A stretch of DNA of 64,000 nt from Gracilariopsis chorda (GCA_003194525.1 NBIV01000071.1:185993-249992), one strand, 5' to 3'; numbered from the stretch's first letter, positions 1 to 10,054 are shown. Notes: a model not told the origin generated them from the sequence alone. Numbers and translations are program-made.

Positions 1-272
1 CCTTCAAAGCGGTATAATAACGTTTCGAAATGTCCAATAGAAGGGACTCGCTGTATTTCGGCACGAAAATAATACTTACTGTTGCACTATACACTGTTGG
101 TGCGAGTGCGAAGGCCAGATCTGTACTTGCTATTGCCAGCATACCTTCGTATTTTCAAGCTCTCAACCAGGTTTAAAAGCGCTCAAGAGGTGAAGGTGTG
201 GTATCTTCGATACTCCAAACCACAGCCCCATCTCCTTCTGCATCCTTTCCCAGATCAAGATACATCTAGGAC

Positions 273-689
273 ATGCCGTCGCTTAATATCCTATTTCCTC
301 TCTTTGCAATCATTTTCTCGAGGTCGTTTGCGTTTATCATAACTTGCTTCGGCTCAAATGCTTATCAGGAGTGCTTTACTCAATATGGCACAAACGTATT
401 CTGCCGTGGCTTTCATGTCCCAGATGGGCATACTGGTATTGCCCTTGTTTCCGGAAATGAGAGAGGTCGTATGGATATCAAGCAGTTGATGATAGTTAAT
501 GACTCACAACACGGAGGAGATACATGCTCTTCTGCAGGTGAGCTACAGTATGAATTGCAAGACGAATCCTCTGCCCACTTTCTCGAACCGCCCCATTGCA
601 TCGTGCGTGAACTCGAACGGGATCTTGATGTGCATTATTCCACTGCCAATAGTTTTGGATTGTGTACAATGCCTTGTTCGTATGTATGA
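273..689 (+). CDS. possible small secreted cysteine-containing protein
   Basis: An ATG-started frame of 138 codons. Its first 25 or so residues are strongly hydrophobic (LNILFPLFAIIF, then FAFIITCF), which would fit a signal peptide or membrane anchor. The remainder has about seven cysteines spread to the C-terminus, including a final CTMPC group. I recognise no family or domain. No TATA box is placed convincingly upstream, although TATAATAA lies near position 13. The small secreted vWA genes further right give weak support for another short secreted protein here. It could equally be a chance frame. Confidence 0.28.
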   Translation: MPSLNILFPLFAIIFSRSFAFIITCFGSNAYQECFTQYGTNVFCRGFHVPDGHTGIALVSGNERGRMDIKQLMIVNDSQHGGDTCSSAGELQYELQDESSAHFLEPPHCIVRELERDLDVHYSTANSFGLCTMPCSYV

Positions 690-894
690 CGTCGCCCTCG
701 AAGGGCCGGGTAAGAGAGAAGTTGTCATGCGTGATGGAACAAGTCGTTCAAACATTATTTCTTCGGATGAGCTCACTTGTAGTGCGCTTATTATACCCCG
801 CAAAGGATGAAGTGGAGCACGGTATAGCCCATCTTGCTTGGCGCAGCAAAAACTCTCTCATTCGTGCCATGGACTGCCCTCAAGTGGTCTCCAT

Positions 895-934
895 GGGCGG
901 GTGTCCGTGGGTGGGTGTCCGTGGGTGGGTCGGG
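895..934 (+). repeat. G-rich 14-bp minisatellite with quadruplex motif
   Basis: A unit of about 14 bp (GGGTGGGTGTCCGT) is repeated roughly two and a half times. The stretch 909-934 holds five GGG runs separated by 1, 7, 1 and 2 bases, which meets the usual pattern for an intramolecular G-quadruplex on the plus strand. Confidence 0.7.
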
Positions 935-3840
935 TTAAACAGGGGGTGCTCTCAGAATTAATGCATAAAGCGACGTGCCTCGGGAAGCATGACATTTCCT
1001 GAAAATATAGCGCTTGCGATTTGATTGGCAACCGAGATATTGTTTCTTGATTAGTTGAGTCCAGAAAGCGTGATATATCCAGGTCTAAAATTTCACCAAA
1101 TTGAGCTCGGTATAGAGCGGTACGCTATTGCTTAGAGCCAGAAAATAAGATGTCCAATTCTGCAGATGTGCTAAACTATACCCTTTGCAGGAGTTACGTT
1201 GCAAATCGAGTTCAACTCTCGGGGCACGGCGGAGCAGAATTAGACCCATTGCCTCCGGCGAGGGACCTAATTTTGCTGTAGTGGCCAGAGATTTGAACGA
1301 GATTTTCAACATGTGCTCAGCTCACTCTCTGAGGTTCACCACGCAGCCGCGGAATTCAAATGTCTGAAACTAGAACTGTAGAGTTGAGATAATTTGCAAA
1401 TATAATGCACTCGTAGTCTTGCTTTTAAGTGAACGAAAACGTTCACCGAACCAGCGCGAGGTTAGACACGTGCAGGTATATGGAAGAATTATCGTGTTTA
1501 TATGTACATCTGATTATCTATGGCTTGAGCCACCGCAAGCATGAGACCTCTCATAAGAGTGTTGCGACCCACACGGAACGTGAATGTAATCCCTTCTACG
1601 ATGACATCAATTCAAATACCATGCGGGCGTCCGATTTGGCACGCGAAGTGTGGATGAACACGTTGAAGCTTCTCTTAAATTTTATGATGGACACCAGCAA
1701 TGCCCCCGAAATTGCAACCAGCTCCAGCAAGCAACTTCCACTGCTGCGGGGTTTGGACCGAGACATTGATCCCTCTCAAATATTTTCGGAGTCAGAGGGC
1801 GTAGCCGGGGAAGCGTCGCCATCGATGAAAGGGCAATACTTGAACGGATGTTATCTGACAGAGTCACCTGACAGTTTGCGAACTATGCTGATAGCTTTAG
1901 GGAGGATTCGTTTGGAGAAAAAGTGGTTGGAACTAAATTGGTTCTAGTACTTCGAAAGGCTAGGAGCTTCAGAGTATGTTTTTCATCGAGATTCCATCAT
2001 TAGTACAATTCATTGCTGAAAGTACAGTTGGAACAAAAATAGAATTCTGGCAATTATTGTGATTCGAAACAAAACCAGAATTGTCCATAGAGACTGGTTC
2101 CAATACCTTCTATTCTCTATCTCGACTATCAACCAGCACGTCAACCACTACATCGGTACTCTCAATATTTGGACACACCCAACCAAGTCGGAACTTTTCC
2201 ATTAGCTGTCCAATTCCCTATGGCATATATCTCCTTTTTCGTTGCTTTTTGATTTTCACGTTCACCTCTGACTTCTTCTTATTCTTGTTCTTTCAGTCTT
2301 GGCTGTAGTCTAGTGGTCTGGTATATTCATATCATTTCTCCGATTATCACGGCCCTGTTGCTTAGGTCGGAAGATTTGCTCTGGTTTATCTTCCATTACA
2401 ATATTTTGGATTACTATTATTCACTGGTTTGTTGTCGCAAGTGAACTATGACGCGTGTAACTCTGCTTATAGATTTCATTCTCACTATCTGAGATTGTCC
2501 AGAATTCCTTTTGTTGTTTCATTTGGTATTGCCACACACCAGACTGTTCTGCCTTTTCGATCATTATTTTCGCACTTTTTCTTTGCAAGTACATTGTTTA
2601 TGAAGCTGTATTGATATTGGTTTTCGTATCTTTCAGTTGTGTTGTTCTTGACATTCGCTTTGATTTAAGTTTTTACTTTTCTGCCTGAGCTTCTAGTTTC
2701 ATTGCAGGGGCTGTTCGCACCTATGGGTCGCGAGCTACGAGAGCTGTTCGTCCACAACGCTGAGGTTTGATGCTCTTATTTTGTTCAGAGGCTGCTCCGT
2801 CGTGCCTTAACTGCACCACAGAGCAGTGAGAGAACGCTGCCTACAACTACTGCTACCCACCGTGCAACCAACGCAGCTTTCGGATGGAAGGAACTCTGCT
2901 TCCGTCGTGCGCTCCGACCACCCAGGCAGAGCCGAAAACCGCTACACTACGCAATCCATTGGTCTCCCGGATTGCTCCTGCCATTCTCTACAAGTGACAG
3001 AGGCTTCGAAGTTTTTTGTATCAAATGAGACCGATCATTATCACTCCAACCATACCACCTACTAGTTCCGTCAAGTCGGCAGCTACTATAGTTCAACTGT
3101 CTCTTTCAGTTTTCCTTCTCCTTCTGTTTCATTGAGACTGTCACTTTTCTCCACACTGTTTTTTTTTGTTTTCCCCCGCATTTGCTTTTCGAGGACTGAA
3201 TACCTCTGTTTTGGTCTTTGGCTTTTATTACTCTTTATCTTTCGCTTGCAATTTGGGACTCATTTTGATGTTCTTTGTTAATTCTTACCTACTTTATCCG
3301 TTGCATGCTAGGGCAGGTGTCTGATTCATTTGTGCTGCCTTTATGCCTTACGAATGACCTCAGTACTTACACTAATTAAAGGTTTGCGATGTAATCACAT
3401 CCAATGGTCGTCTTTCTTAGTGGGTGCCACTATATCACTCTTCCAATGACGAGATTTTATCTTGTTCAGTTTACAGGAGACGCTCGGAGAGGCGCGTTTT
3501 GGCTCTCGACAACCGCTTAATGAAATTGTCGGGATTCGGTAGCAAAGTTCAACAGGCGACGCAAGTCAATGAGTCATTGACTCCTTCAAAACTGGGGTGA
3601 CTATACCGAAACGATATGTGGATAAGCATAATTCCTAGTCATTAGCTTTTCACTACTGAACGCTGCTAGTAACGAATACAACGGTAACTTTCTACATAGA
3701 AAACAGAATCTATAAAAAGGTTTGAAGTACTTCACTCGATCATTCGAGACATCGATGTCTCATGGAGAGCATTGTAGTATCAGCGACCTACAGATCGAAG
3801 ACACTATCCGTACCGTAACACCTTCAGTCATGTGCCCTAG
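935..3840. other. unassigned DNA without a supported gene
   Basis: I see no recognisable gene. An open frame at 1429-1947 (plus, 172 codons, GTG at its start) has balanced composition but no recognised domain and no good start. The stretch from about 2030 to 3300 is T- and C-rich on the plus strand. A 16-nt match, TCACCTCTGACTTCTT, occurs near 2263 and again near 35898, each followed by a T-rich run, which suggests a shared old repeat. Confidence 0.5.
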
Positions 3841-3850
3841 GTAACACATG

Positions 3851-3935
3851 AGCAGCCATAGCTCAGCTGGTAAGCAAGGTGAGTGCTATTTACAGAAGGC
3901 CGTGAAGTTGGGATCGAGTCCTGCCACAGCCACTC
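3851..3935 (+). other. tRNA-derived sequence (degenerate tRNA or SINE head)
   Basis: Positions 3859-3870 (TAGCTCAGCTGG) match the internal A-box of RNA polymerase III promoters, TRGCNNAGYNGG. Positions 3911-3921 (GGATCGAGTCC) match the B-box, GGTTCGANTCC, with one mismatch. The 52-nt spacing suits a tRNA. The 5' and 3' ends do not form a proper seven-pair acceptor stem, and the T-stem needs wobble pairs, so a working tRNA is unlikely. A tRNA pseudogene or the head of a tRNA-derived SINE fits better. No tail or second copy was found. Confidence 0.5.
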
Positions 3936-4489
3936 ACCCCAGTTCACTAGGTGCGGCCAGACTCCATCGATGAGACTTCAATTACTTTGTTGGCCTCTCT
4001 TTTTGTTGCATGTTGCCATTATTTTTCTAAACAAAGATGCGAACCTGCTTTACTTTCGCTACCTGCTTTCGCAAACACTTTTTACCTTTCCCGGAGGAGC
4101 AGTAAGACGCTTCTAGGAATGGTTGAACGCGATAATTCCTACCTTATGGTGTATCAGAGTGTGTTCTCACATCGCCTTGTCGCTCTATATCTCCGAAATA
4201 CTGAAAACGAAATATGTTGATGGCTGGGCGAAGTACGCGCACGAATCGCGCAAATGTGACGTAGAATAATTGCCGTTTTAATAGTAACGGAAACGGTGAG
4301 ACGGAAAACCAGCTTCGAGCTCGGCAACCCAGCACCGGTTGGGATCTTGAAATACGCTCCGTGAGCGTTACAGCCCAGGAGGACACCGTTCTACGGCGAA
4401 ATCCGGAAGACGGCGTAGCAAAACGCAGAACAATCAATTACGTAGACACACAACGCTACAATGAAAGCACATCTCCAGGAGGAAGAAGT

Positions 4490-4560
4490 CCGGAAGAGAG
4501 GAGGCGGCCTCAGTAGGGCTTCTGAGGTTTCGTGTCAGCGTTTTGCACCCCCTCGCGGTC
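4490..4560 (+). repeat. fragment of an old LTR related to element 1
   Basis: About 29 nt here match the leader of the element 1 LTR (9945-9972) with two substitutions, followed by weaker similarity. The matched part contains the CCTCAG...CTGAGG hairpin. The rest of the LTR is not recognisable, so this is an old solo LTR or a fragment in which the hairpin is best preserved. Confidence 0.45.
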
Positions 4561-5253
4561 GACTATTGCACCGCTTGCGTGTTTTGGCCAATAAAAGATA
4601 TTCCAAACTTGGCGTAGTGTGAAAAAGCACCAACTCGGGAGAGCCTTCAGCGCTGTCGTCTGTCTTGCCCAGTGTCTTGCTTTTACATAAGCGACTATTG
4701 AATGGCAACGATGACATTACTTTTTTGCACCTTGGATAGTTACTTACATGAAAAGAGTGAGAAGAACAATAATTCACAACGCTTCCAACATTTGCGGATC
4801 GCCCATCTTTTTCTCTGGCCATGTCTCCAGCCGTAATAGTTGATTCTATTTCAGTACGCCTTTTTTTCACATACAGGTCTTGGAAGTGGTTGTTTGAGAT
4901 TGTCAGCTGTGCCTTTGCTGTTCCGTAATAGCTGAGCCTGTGGCCGGTCCGAGCGTACTCGGTGAGTACCTATCGTCTCTCCTGATACTGCAAGTAAATG
5001 TTTGGAATGCCACTCTTATGTGAAATGTTTCAAGTCTTTGCAGGGATCTATGGAAGTCATGGTTGATGACACAACGATGCAGATCCAGAAAGTTGAGTTA
5101 ATGTAGATTAAAGCTTTCTTTTTTACCTTTGCCCAAAGCAAACCTCTGAGTTCCGCTATTGGTGCAAGTTGTGTCAACCAGACTACTAACATTTTGAAGC
5201 TGGACGCAGGTGTACTATGGGCCTCTTACAGGTACGCGATTTGTCATTGTCGG

Positions 5254-5259
5254 TTTATT
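5254..5259 (-). terminator. polyadenylation signal of the first vWA gene
   Basis: TTTATT on the plus strand reads AATAAA on the minus strand, about 90 nt downstream of the stop codon at 5350. Position and sequence fit a eukaryotic poly(A) signal. Confidence 0.5.
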
Positions 5260-5349
5260 CTATTGAGAAGCTACATAGAAACAGGTTGAAGGAACCGAAG
5301 CTCTTCAAGTTTCTTGGGGTCTACCCTCCGTGAACGACAATCCTTCTGC

Positions 5350-6048
5350 TTACAAATCGAGAGAGATGCCGCAGATCTCAACCACTAGATCTTCCACCTT
5401 CTCGGACAGTTCATCGTAGTCATCAACGGTGAACACGCCTCCAGTTTCTCCAGCAACCTCGCTCAAAATACGCTCGCCTTCCTTACCAGGGTATCCAATG
5501 CTAACGGTTGAAATTTCACCGCCGACTTTGCGCCTGAAGTTGTTGGCACGGCGAATAGGGTCACCTCCCAACGTGTTTCTTCCATCGCCAATCACCACCA
5601 TCTTGTTCACAATGTTTGCGTCGGCCGCATTCTTCCTTGCTCTACGCAGCTGTGAGTGACAGAACACAATGCCAGATCCGACTGAAGTCTGGGAGTCGTG
5701 CCTGTATGGCGAAAACCCGACTTCTGTGTTGAAGGTGGCCACGTCACCGGTCATAGACGCGATCTTGTACGTGCGTCTTCCATACTGTCCGGCGGCAAAT
5801 TTGGTTCGGCGGTCATTGCCAAGAATAGCAGTGATATCGAGGATGAAATCCCTTCCTTTGGAGAACTGCTGCTTAGTTACAGAACCACTTGTGTCCAAGG
5901 CAAAGCAGACATGAGCGAGACATCCACGGGCTTCCACTGCTTCTGAAGCAGTTCTTATGGTGTTTTGGTATCTGAGCTTTGCTTCTTCAACAGATCGGCA
6001 GCTGGCGTACGCAAACAGCAAAGCGAGAACAAAGAAACACTTTATCAT
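5350..6048 (-). CDS. small secreted von Willebrand factor A-domain protein (copy 1)
   Basis: A complete 232-codon frame. Residues 1-17 form a signal peptide (MIKCFFVLALLFAYASC), so the product should enter the secretory pathway. From about residue 45 to the end is one vWA domain. The metal-ion-dependent adhesion site is recognisable: DTSGS after the first strand, a threonine in the DSQTSVGSG loop, and an aspartate in VVIGDGRN, where most family members have TDG. vWA domains generally bind protein partners through a bound divalent cation; the ligand here is unknown. No other domain is present, so the protein is little more than signal peptide plus vWA. A TATA box lies about 105 nt upstream and an AATAAA signal about 90 nt downstream. 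A paralogue lies about 1.2 kb upstream on the opposite strand. Confidence 0.85.
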   Translation of the reverse strand: MIKCFFVLALLFAYASCRSVEEAKLRYQNTIRTASEAVEARGCLAHVCFALDTSGSVTKQQFSKGRDFILDITAILGNDRRTKFAAGQYGRRTYKIASMTGDVATFNTEVGFSPYRHDSQTSVGSGIVFCHSQLRRARKNAADANIVNKMVVIGDGRNTLGGDPIRRANNFRRKVGGEISTVSIGYPGKEGERILSEVAGETGGVFTVDDYDELSEKVEDLVVEICGISLDL

Positions 6049-6150
6049 TTTTGTGATTGCGTTTGCGGTAGATGGTACTGGTTAGGAAGACTGATCAGAT
6101 GAGTAGTTGAGGTGAGTTGAAGTTTAGCCGACTGAACCACAAGCTGGGCT

Positions 6151-6158
6151 ATTTATAC
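6151..6158 (-). promoter_or_regulatory. TATA box of the first vWA gene
   Basis: The minus strand reads TATAAATA about 105 nt upstream of the ATG at 6048. Transcription starting some 30 nt downstream would leave a 5' leader of roughly 75 nt. Confidence 0.55.
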
Positions 6159-7272
6159 AGAGGTCAAATGTGCTTCTGTTCTTCGACTATCGCCTCCTGC
6201 ATCAGCTATACGTTGAGTTGGATCAACAGAAAGCAAAGTCCAACAAAAGATTGTTGCTGGCTTCTATTCATAGAACAAGAAAGAGCTTCTGCATATTAGG
6301 TGACCGCCAATCTTCTCCATTAAAACCACGTTGTGCATTCGACCTAACCCACAGGTATGGCAATTTGAAAATACAGGTCATGAGCAACATGAAAAATGTT
6401 ACCGGATCAACTTCCGCTTCATGTGTCATGAATTTTTTCCGTGTGTGCTCTGCCTGCGTGAACCACAGCCACTGTACTTTGCACCCCTTACGAACTCGAA
6501 AACTTCTCCTATCACGTTTGAAACGTGATAAATATCTTCGAAACCGAACTTGGAATTGTTAGCGTCGAGCTGTACACTGGGAACCACTCTGCTTGTATTA
6601 TTATACAGCTAAACAACGTTACGTTGAGAACAGTCTTACCCTCGGGAGTACGTCCCTTGCTCACGGGCGTACACCATGAACGAGATTTACTGTATTGCTT
6701 CTGCATGGGTGTCACGATGGAGGTAGACTGTGCCACAGCTTTAAGACAGAATGAAGTAGGTTCCGACCCCCAAAGCCACCAGCGAGCATACTGTATATGC
6801 GTACCTTGTGCAGTGCACACTCCTGGCGACAGTGTTTGATGAAATGTCCTGAGCGCACAAGCTCTTGTGGCGTCGACGCGTTCGCGCACCGCTGGTGTTG
6901 ACCTTACTAATTTTATACTGTGGTTTGACTGGCGCAAACTGGAAACGCCTCTGTGATCCTTTTGTATGTAACAACATGTAAAGCCAGCAAACTCAAGTCC
7001 AACATTGTTACGGCCGCCATACCTCACCTCCGTTTCGGAGATGCTCTATGGAACCTGGGCTGCTGGAACCATTGGCAGGAGGAACTAGTTTTTGAGACAT
7101 GATAAACTGTCAACATTTTTCGCGAAAAGCAAGCATGCCATCGATATGTAGTCTGTTTTCGATTTCCGTGGTGCTTCTATGTCAGAGATTCCGTTCACCA
7201 GCCTCAAAACTCGCTTTCTGCCTCTTGTTACCGTGGCTTCTTCCCCAAACAAAGCTCTCCTACTGTGCTCAA

Positions 7273-7953
7273 ATGAATTCGTCAAGGTCCACGTACCTTC
7301 TGATGGCAATATGTGCCTATTACGCCTTCTTCCTTTCCGATCGCTCAGTCGCAGCAGACGCACTTTGTCCGGAACTCACACACGTTCCGAAATCAGAGAA
7401 AACTAAACGTCGTTTACCGTCGTGTCCCGTATCCGTATGCTTTGGGATAGACGGAGGGATGCTAACAAGGACACAGGTCAGACTTCAAAGGAACTTCTTT
7501 CGAGATCTCTTGAAGTCTCTTTCGAGCCGAAAGAACGTCAAAGTAGCCGCTGTGGAGTTTGGAGCAGCAAACAGAAGGTTATTCAAACTTACTTCGGACT
7601 TGGCTGAAGCTATAGAGATAGCTTCAAATATTCCGTTCAGGGGAGATAAACTTGCAAGTGTGAGTAGCTCGATTGTGTATTGCGACAGCATACTTCGCCA
7701 TGAAGAAAATAGATCAGTGCGGATGGTTCTCTTTAGTGACGGAACTAATAACCTAGGAGGCAGCCCAGAGCGAAGGGCAGAGGTTTTCCGAAAGAGGGCG
7801 GAAGGTGATATTATTGCCATCTCTCTGACGGACTCGGACAATAAGATACTGAAGGATGTTACTGCTAAGAACACTAGAAACATATTTGTTCTAGATTCAG
7901 ATGAGTACGATCCGCTCATTAGAAAAGTGACTAATCGATTGTTTGATGTGTGA
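7273..7953 (+). CDS. small secreted von Willebrand factor A-domain protein (copy 2)
   Basis: The frame is open from 7099, but the ATG at 7273 gives 226 residues, close to the 232 of copy 1, and places a hydrophobic segment (STYLLMAICAYYAFFLS) at the N-terminus as a signal peptide. The vWA fold follows from about residue 50 and shares motifs with copy 1: SVSSSIVYC beside SVGSGIVFC, VRMVLFSDGTNNLGG beside VVIGDGRNTLGG, and a DEYD motif near the end. The metal site is degenerate. Where copy 1 has DTSGS this protein has DGGML, so both metal-binding serines are missing and cation-dependent binding is doubtful. An AATAAA lies about 70 nt after the stop. The frame is uninterrupted, which suggests it is still under selection. 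Confidence 0.8.
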   Translation: MNSSRSTYLLMAICAYYAFFLSDRSVAADALCPELTHVPKSEKTKRRLPSCPVSVCFGIDGGMLTRTQVRLQRNFFRDLLKSLSSRKNVKVAAVEFGAANRRLFKLTSDLAEAIEIASNIPFRGDKLASVSSSIVYCDSILRHEENRSVRMVLFSDGTNNLGGSPERRAEVFRKRAEGDIIAISLTDSDNKILKDVTAKNTRNIFVLDSDEYDPLIRKVTNRLFDV

Positions 7954-8019
7954 TCATGTGATCCGATGCATAGAAGATGATTTAAATGAGTATACATGCA
8001 TCGGTGAGAGCTGTGAGTG

Positions 8020-8025
8020 AATAAA
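8020..8025 (+). terminator. polyadenylation signal of the second vWA gene
   Basis: AATAAA about 67 nt downstream of the TGA at 7951-7953. Confidence 0.5.
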
Positions 8026-8099
8026 TGAGTCCGTCGTGCGTGCTGTGCGTTCGTACTATATTAAACAATCATGTTTACGACACAGCTTACGCTCATTTA

Positions 8100-8960
8100 A
8101 ACGTAATCTAGCCAACGCAGAGTTCTAACTTAGCTTACGACTGCGATTTCAAAGAAACAAGCTGTGTTACTCCTCCCACAAACACTAAGTTTATTTAAGA
8201 TCTTACGCAAACATGAGTACTAAAACCACAACTTCTAGTGCAGTTCACTTCTGTCAATGGCTCTCGCGTAGAGCCTCTTCATATGCAGTGTGCTTGTCGA
8301 CGATCGTAGAAGTTTTTCACGAACCCCGTCCATCCAGCCATAAAAGAGGTAATGTAGGCTTGGGATGAATGCATGGAGTGTGTAACCAATGCTGCGGTTC
8401 TTTGCTGGAAACAAGGTGATTGGCACCATTCCGCCTCCACCACCCGAAATACACAGCAATGCATGGAGCAGCAATTCTCAAGCATCGCGAAAGGCCTGTT
8501 CAACAAACAGACCAGAAAAGTTGCGTTTTCGGCGCTCTCCACACTGCAAGACACCCTTGCTGTGTCTTCTTCCCGAGGCAGTTGCTCGAGAAGGGCAATG
8601 ACCGAGCACGTTCTGCTGTCCATATTGTCCATATTTCTTGGCTATTTTAAGCACTAAGCGAACAAAGTGTGAATGCTGTTTCTGCGCATGCCCTCGATGA
8701 TTTCTTCAAATGTAGCAGCAATCCTTTCCTCTAGAAGGCTTCCGGTACCCTTATAATGAAAAGGTTACCACAGCATTATAGGAAACAAACATTTGAATAC
8801 ACGATTACGTCATCGTGAACGCGTCCGACTTTCGCGTGGTTCAATCCGTATTTTCGCGATGTTCAAGCTTTTGAAAGAATCTCTTCAAAGATGGTGCAAA
8901 GAATTTACATTTCATCGTTCTGAAGACAATGCGATGTTGTTGAAAGCAAATTACTCTTTT
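8100..8960. other. intergenic stretch with no recognised gene
   Basis: Overlapping minus-strand frames at 8235-8474 and 8279-8632 have ordinary composition but no recognised domain. They overlap each other in different frames, so at most one could be real. Nothing else is visible. Confidence 0.4.
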
Positions 8961-8968
8961 TGGTATGA

Positions 8969-9202
8969 ATGAACGGTATAAGTAAGCTCCGCATTTTCGT
9001 TGCCCTTTTGTTGCTTGATCATGCTAGGGCTTTTGGATCTTCTCTTCAACCATGTCAGATAGATAAAGTAGTAAACCCATTTGCCAATAATAGCACCAAT
9101 ATTAACACTTGTTTTGCAATTGATGAGAGCGAATGTATTACTCGTTGGACCATCAAAGCCCAGAAATACATTATACTCGTCTCTACTGGACCGGCGTGCT
9201 GA
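8969..9202 (+). pseudogene. vWA-domain gene relic (copy 3), N-terminal part
   Basis: It begins with an ATG and a signal-peptide-like stretch (LRIFVALLLLDHARAF). The segment CFAIDESECITRWTIKAQKY aligns with CFALDTSGSVTKQQFSKGRD of copy 1, so this is the first strand and metal-site loop of a vWA domain. The loop reads DESEC, with the last metal-binding serine replaced by cysteine. The frame stops after 77 codons, exactly at a 32-bp near-palindrome, far short of the about 230 codons of its paralogues. It is the third member of the local family and the only clearly broken one. Confidence 0.65.
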
Positions 9203-9224
9203 CCTCATATGAGGTCGGCGCGCC
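9193..9224. repeat. near-perfect palindrome at the break in the third vWA copy
   Basis: Positions 9201-9216 form a perfect 16-bp palindrome (GACCTCATATGAGGTC). The arms extend outward to 9193 and 9224, with 14 of 16 pairs Watson-Crick and the other two G-T. It covers the premature stop of the vWA relic. The paralogues have nothing like it at this point. Confidence 0.75.
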
Positions 9225-9256
9225 AGTCAGGCAAATTTAACGAAAATATTGGCTGC

Positions 9257-9673
9257 TGGCTCTGAGACAGGCAAGTTTTAAATTTGCACTTGAAAATGGG
9301 AAGCAAGTTTCTAAGCTAGTGCTAGCAGATGTACTTCTGAGTAGTTAGTAGACGGCCCAAACCGTCAATTGCAACATCTAAACTGTCGCAAAGTCATATG
9401 TGAGCAAATTGAACGTTAGGTCAAACCTCGTCGAGGTTTTATAAGGCAGATTTTTTTTTACGTAGCTTGACCAATTATAGAGATATCTTAGTTCTCTATA
9501 CATTTCACCAAACCCATATCACCAGCTAAACAACATGTCTGGTAAAAACCCGTTCTATGTCCCTTCAAACTTCTCTAAAATAGTAAATACAACAACCACA
9601 TCAGTGAGTTCTTTCAAGACTTTCAATTCTATTTGTCATTACTATAAACAAACATGCATTATATATGACAAAT
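9257..9673 (+). pseudogene. possible continuation of the vWA copy 3 relic
   Basis: Downstream of the palindrome, frame fragments resemble later parts of the paralogues: FKFALENGKQVSKLVLADVL resembles VAAVEFG...FKLTSDLAEA of copy 2, and TSVSSFKTFNSICH resembles SVSSSIVYCDSILRH. The order is that of the family and the spacing is roughly right. The next expected block, IVNK of copy 1, would begin just after element 1, where IVNKKVF can be read near 15112. This is a by-eye alignment of a decayed sequence. Confidence 0.35.
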
Positions 9674-10044
9674 TGTTGATGATCTAAGCAATTCTCCGAG
9701 ATGCATTCTTACGTTCCGATAAGAGGAACGCGATTCAAGGTGAATCGCAGCGTATTGCATGGCAAGTCGCGCAGCGCACACGCAACCCGCGGAACAGGAC
9801 TGAAGTTGATTCGCATAGAATTGCGCGGCACACCGCGCAATGTACACGCAATGCCGAAAACGTTCAAGCCTCCCAGCATAGGAAAGAGCACATTAGAAAT
9901 AGAATATAAAAGCCGACTCTTAGAGAAAGAACTCTAAGGAAAGGAGGCAGCCTCAGTAGGACTTCTGAGGTCTTTGTGCCTGTCAACTTTGCCCGACAAG
10001 CCTACGCACCGTCGGCTCTCTCTTCGTAGCGTATCCGATCAACA
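9674..10044 (+). repeat. 5' LTR of element 1
   Basis: 371 bp with TG...CA ends inside the inverted terminal heptamer TGTTGAT/ATCAACA. It holds a TATA box at 9905-9912 and two hairpins just downstream. Open frames inside it recur in the 3' LTR and are by-products of the repeat. Confidence 0.95.
9905..9970 (+). promoter_or_regulatory. LTR promoter and leader hairpins of element 1
   Basis: TATAAAAG at 9905-9912 is a good TATA box. Downstream, 9919-9938 folds as a 7-bp stem (CTTAGAG/CTCTAAG) with a 6-nt loop, and 9951-9970 as a 6-bp stem (CCTCAG/CTGAGG) with an 8-nt loop. A start about 30 nt past the TATA box would place the second hairpin in the R region of the transcript. Confidence 0.55.
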
Positions 10045-10054
10045 AAGCGCTTTG
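10045..10054 (+). other. presumed primer-binding site of element 1
   Basis: AAGCGCTTTG directly follows the 5' LTR, where the minus-strand primer should anneal. The same ten bases occupy the same place in element 2. They do not begin with TGG, so the 3' CCA end of a tRNA is not the evident primer. Confidence 0.5.

Noticed and set aside
4930-5290. Possible exon with GTGAGT donor near 4961 and a TTTGCAG acceptor near 5035
   Set aside because: A frame of about 80 codons with one TAG follows the acceptor, but no family is recognised and the sites are too common to rely on.
5429-5946. Plus-strand open frames opposite the first vWA gene
   Set aside because: They are antisense shadows; the minus strand carries the signal peptide, vWA motifs, TATA box and poly(A) signal.
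9701-9937. Small open frames inside the LTR of element 1, repeated at 14765-15001
   Set aside because: They are duplicated only because the LTR is duplicated and overlap the promoter region; frames on the opposite strand are equally open.
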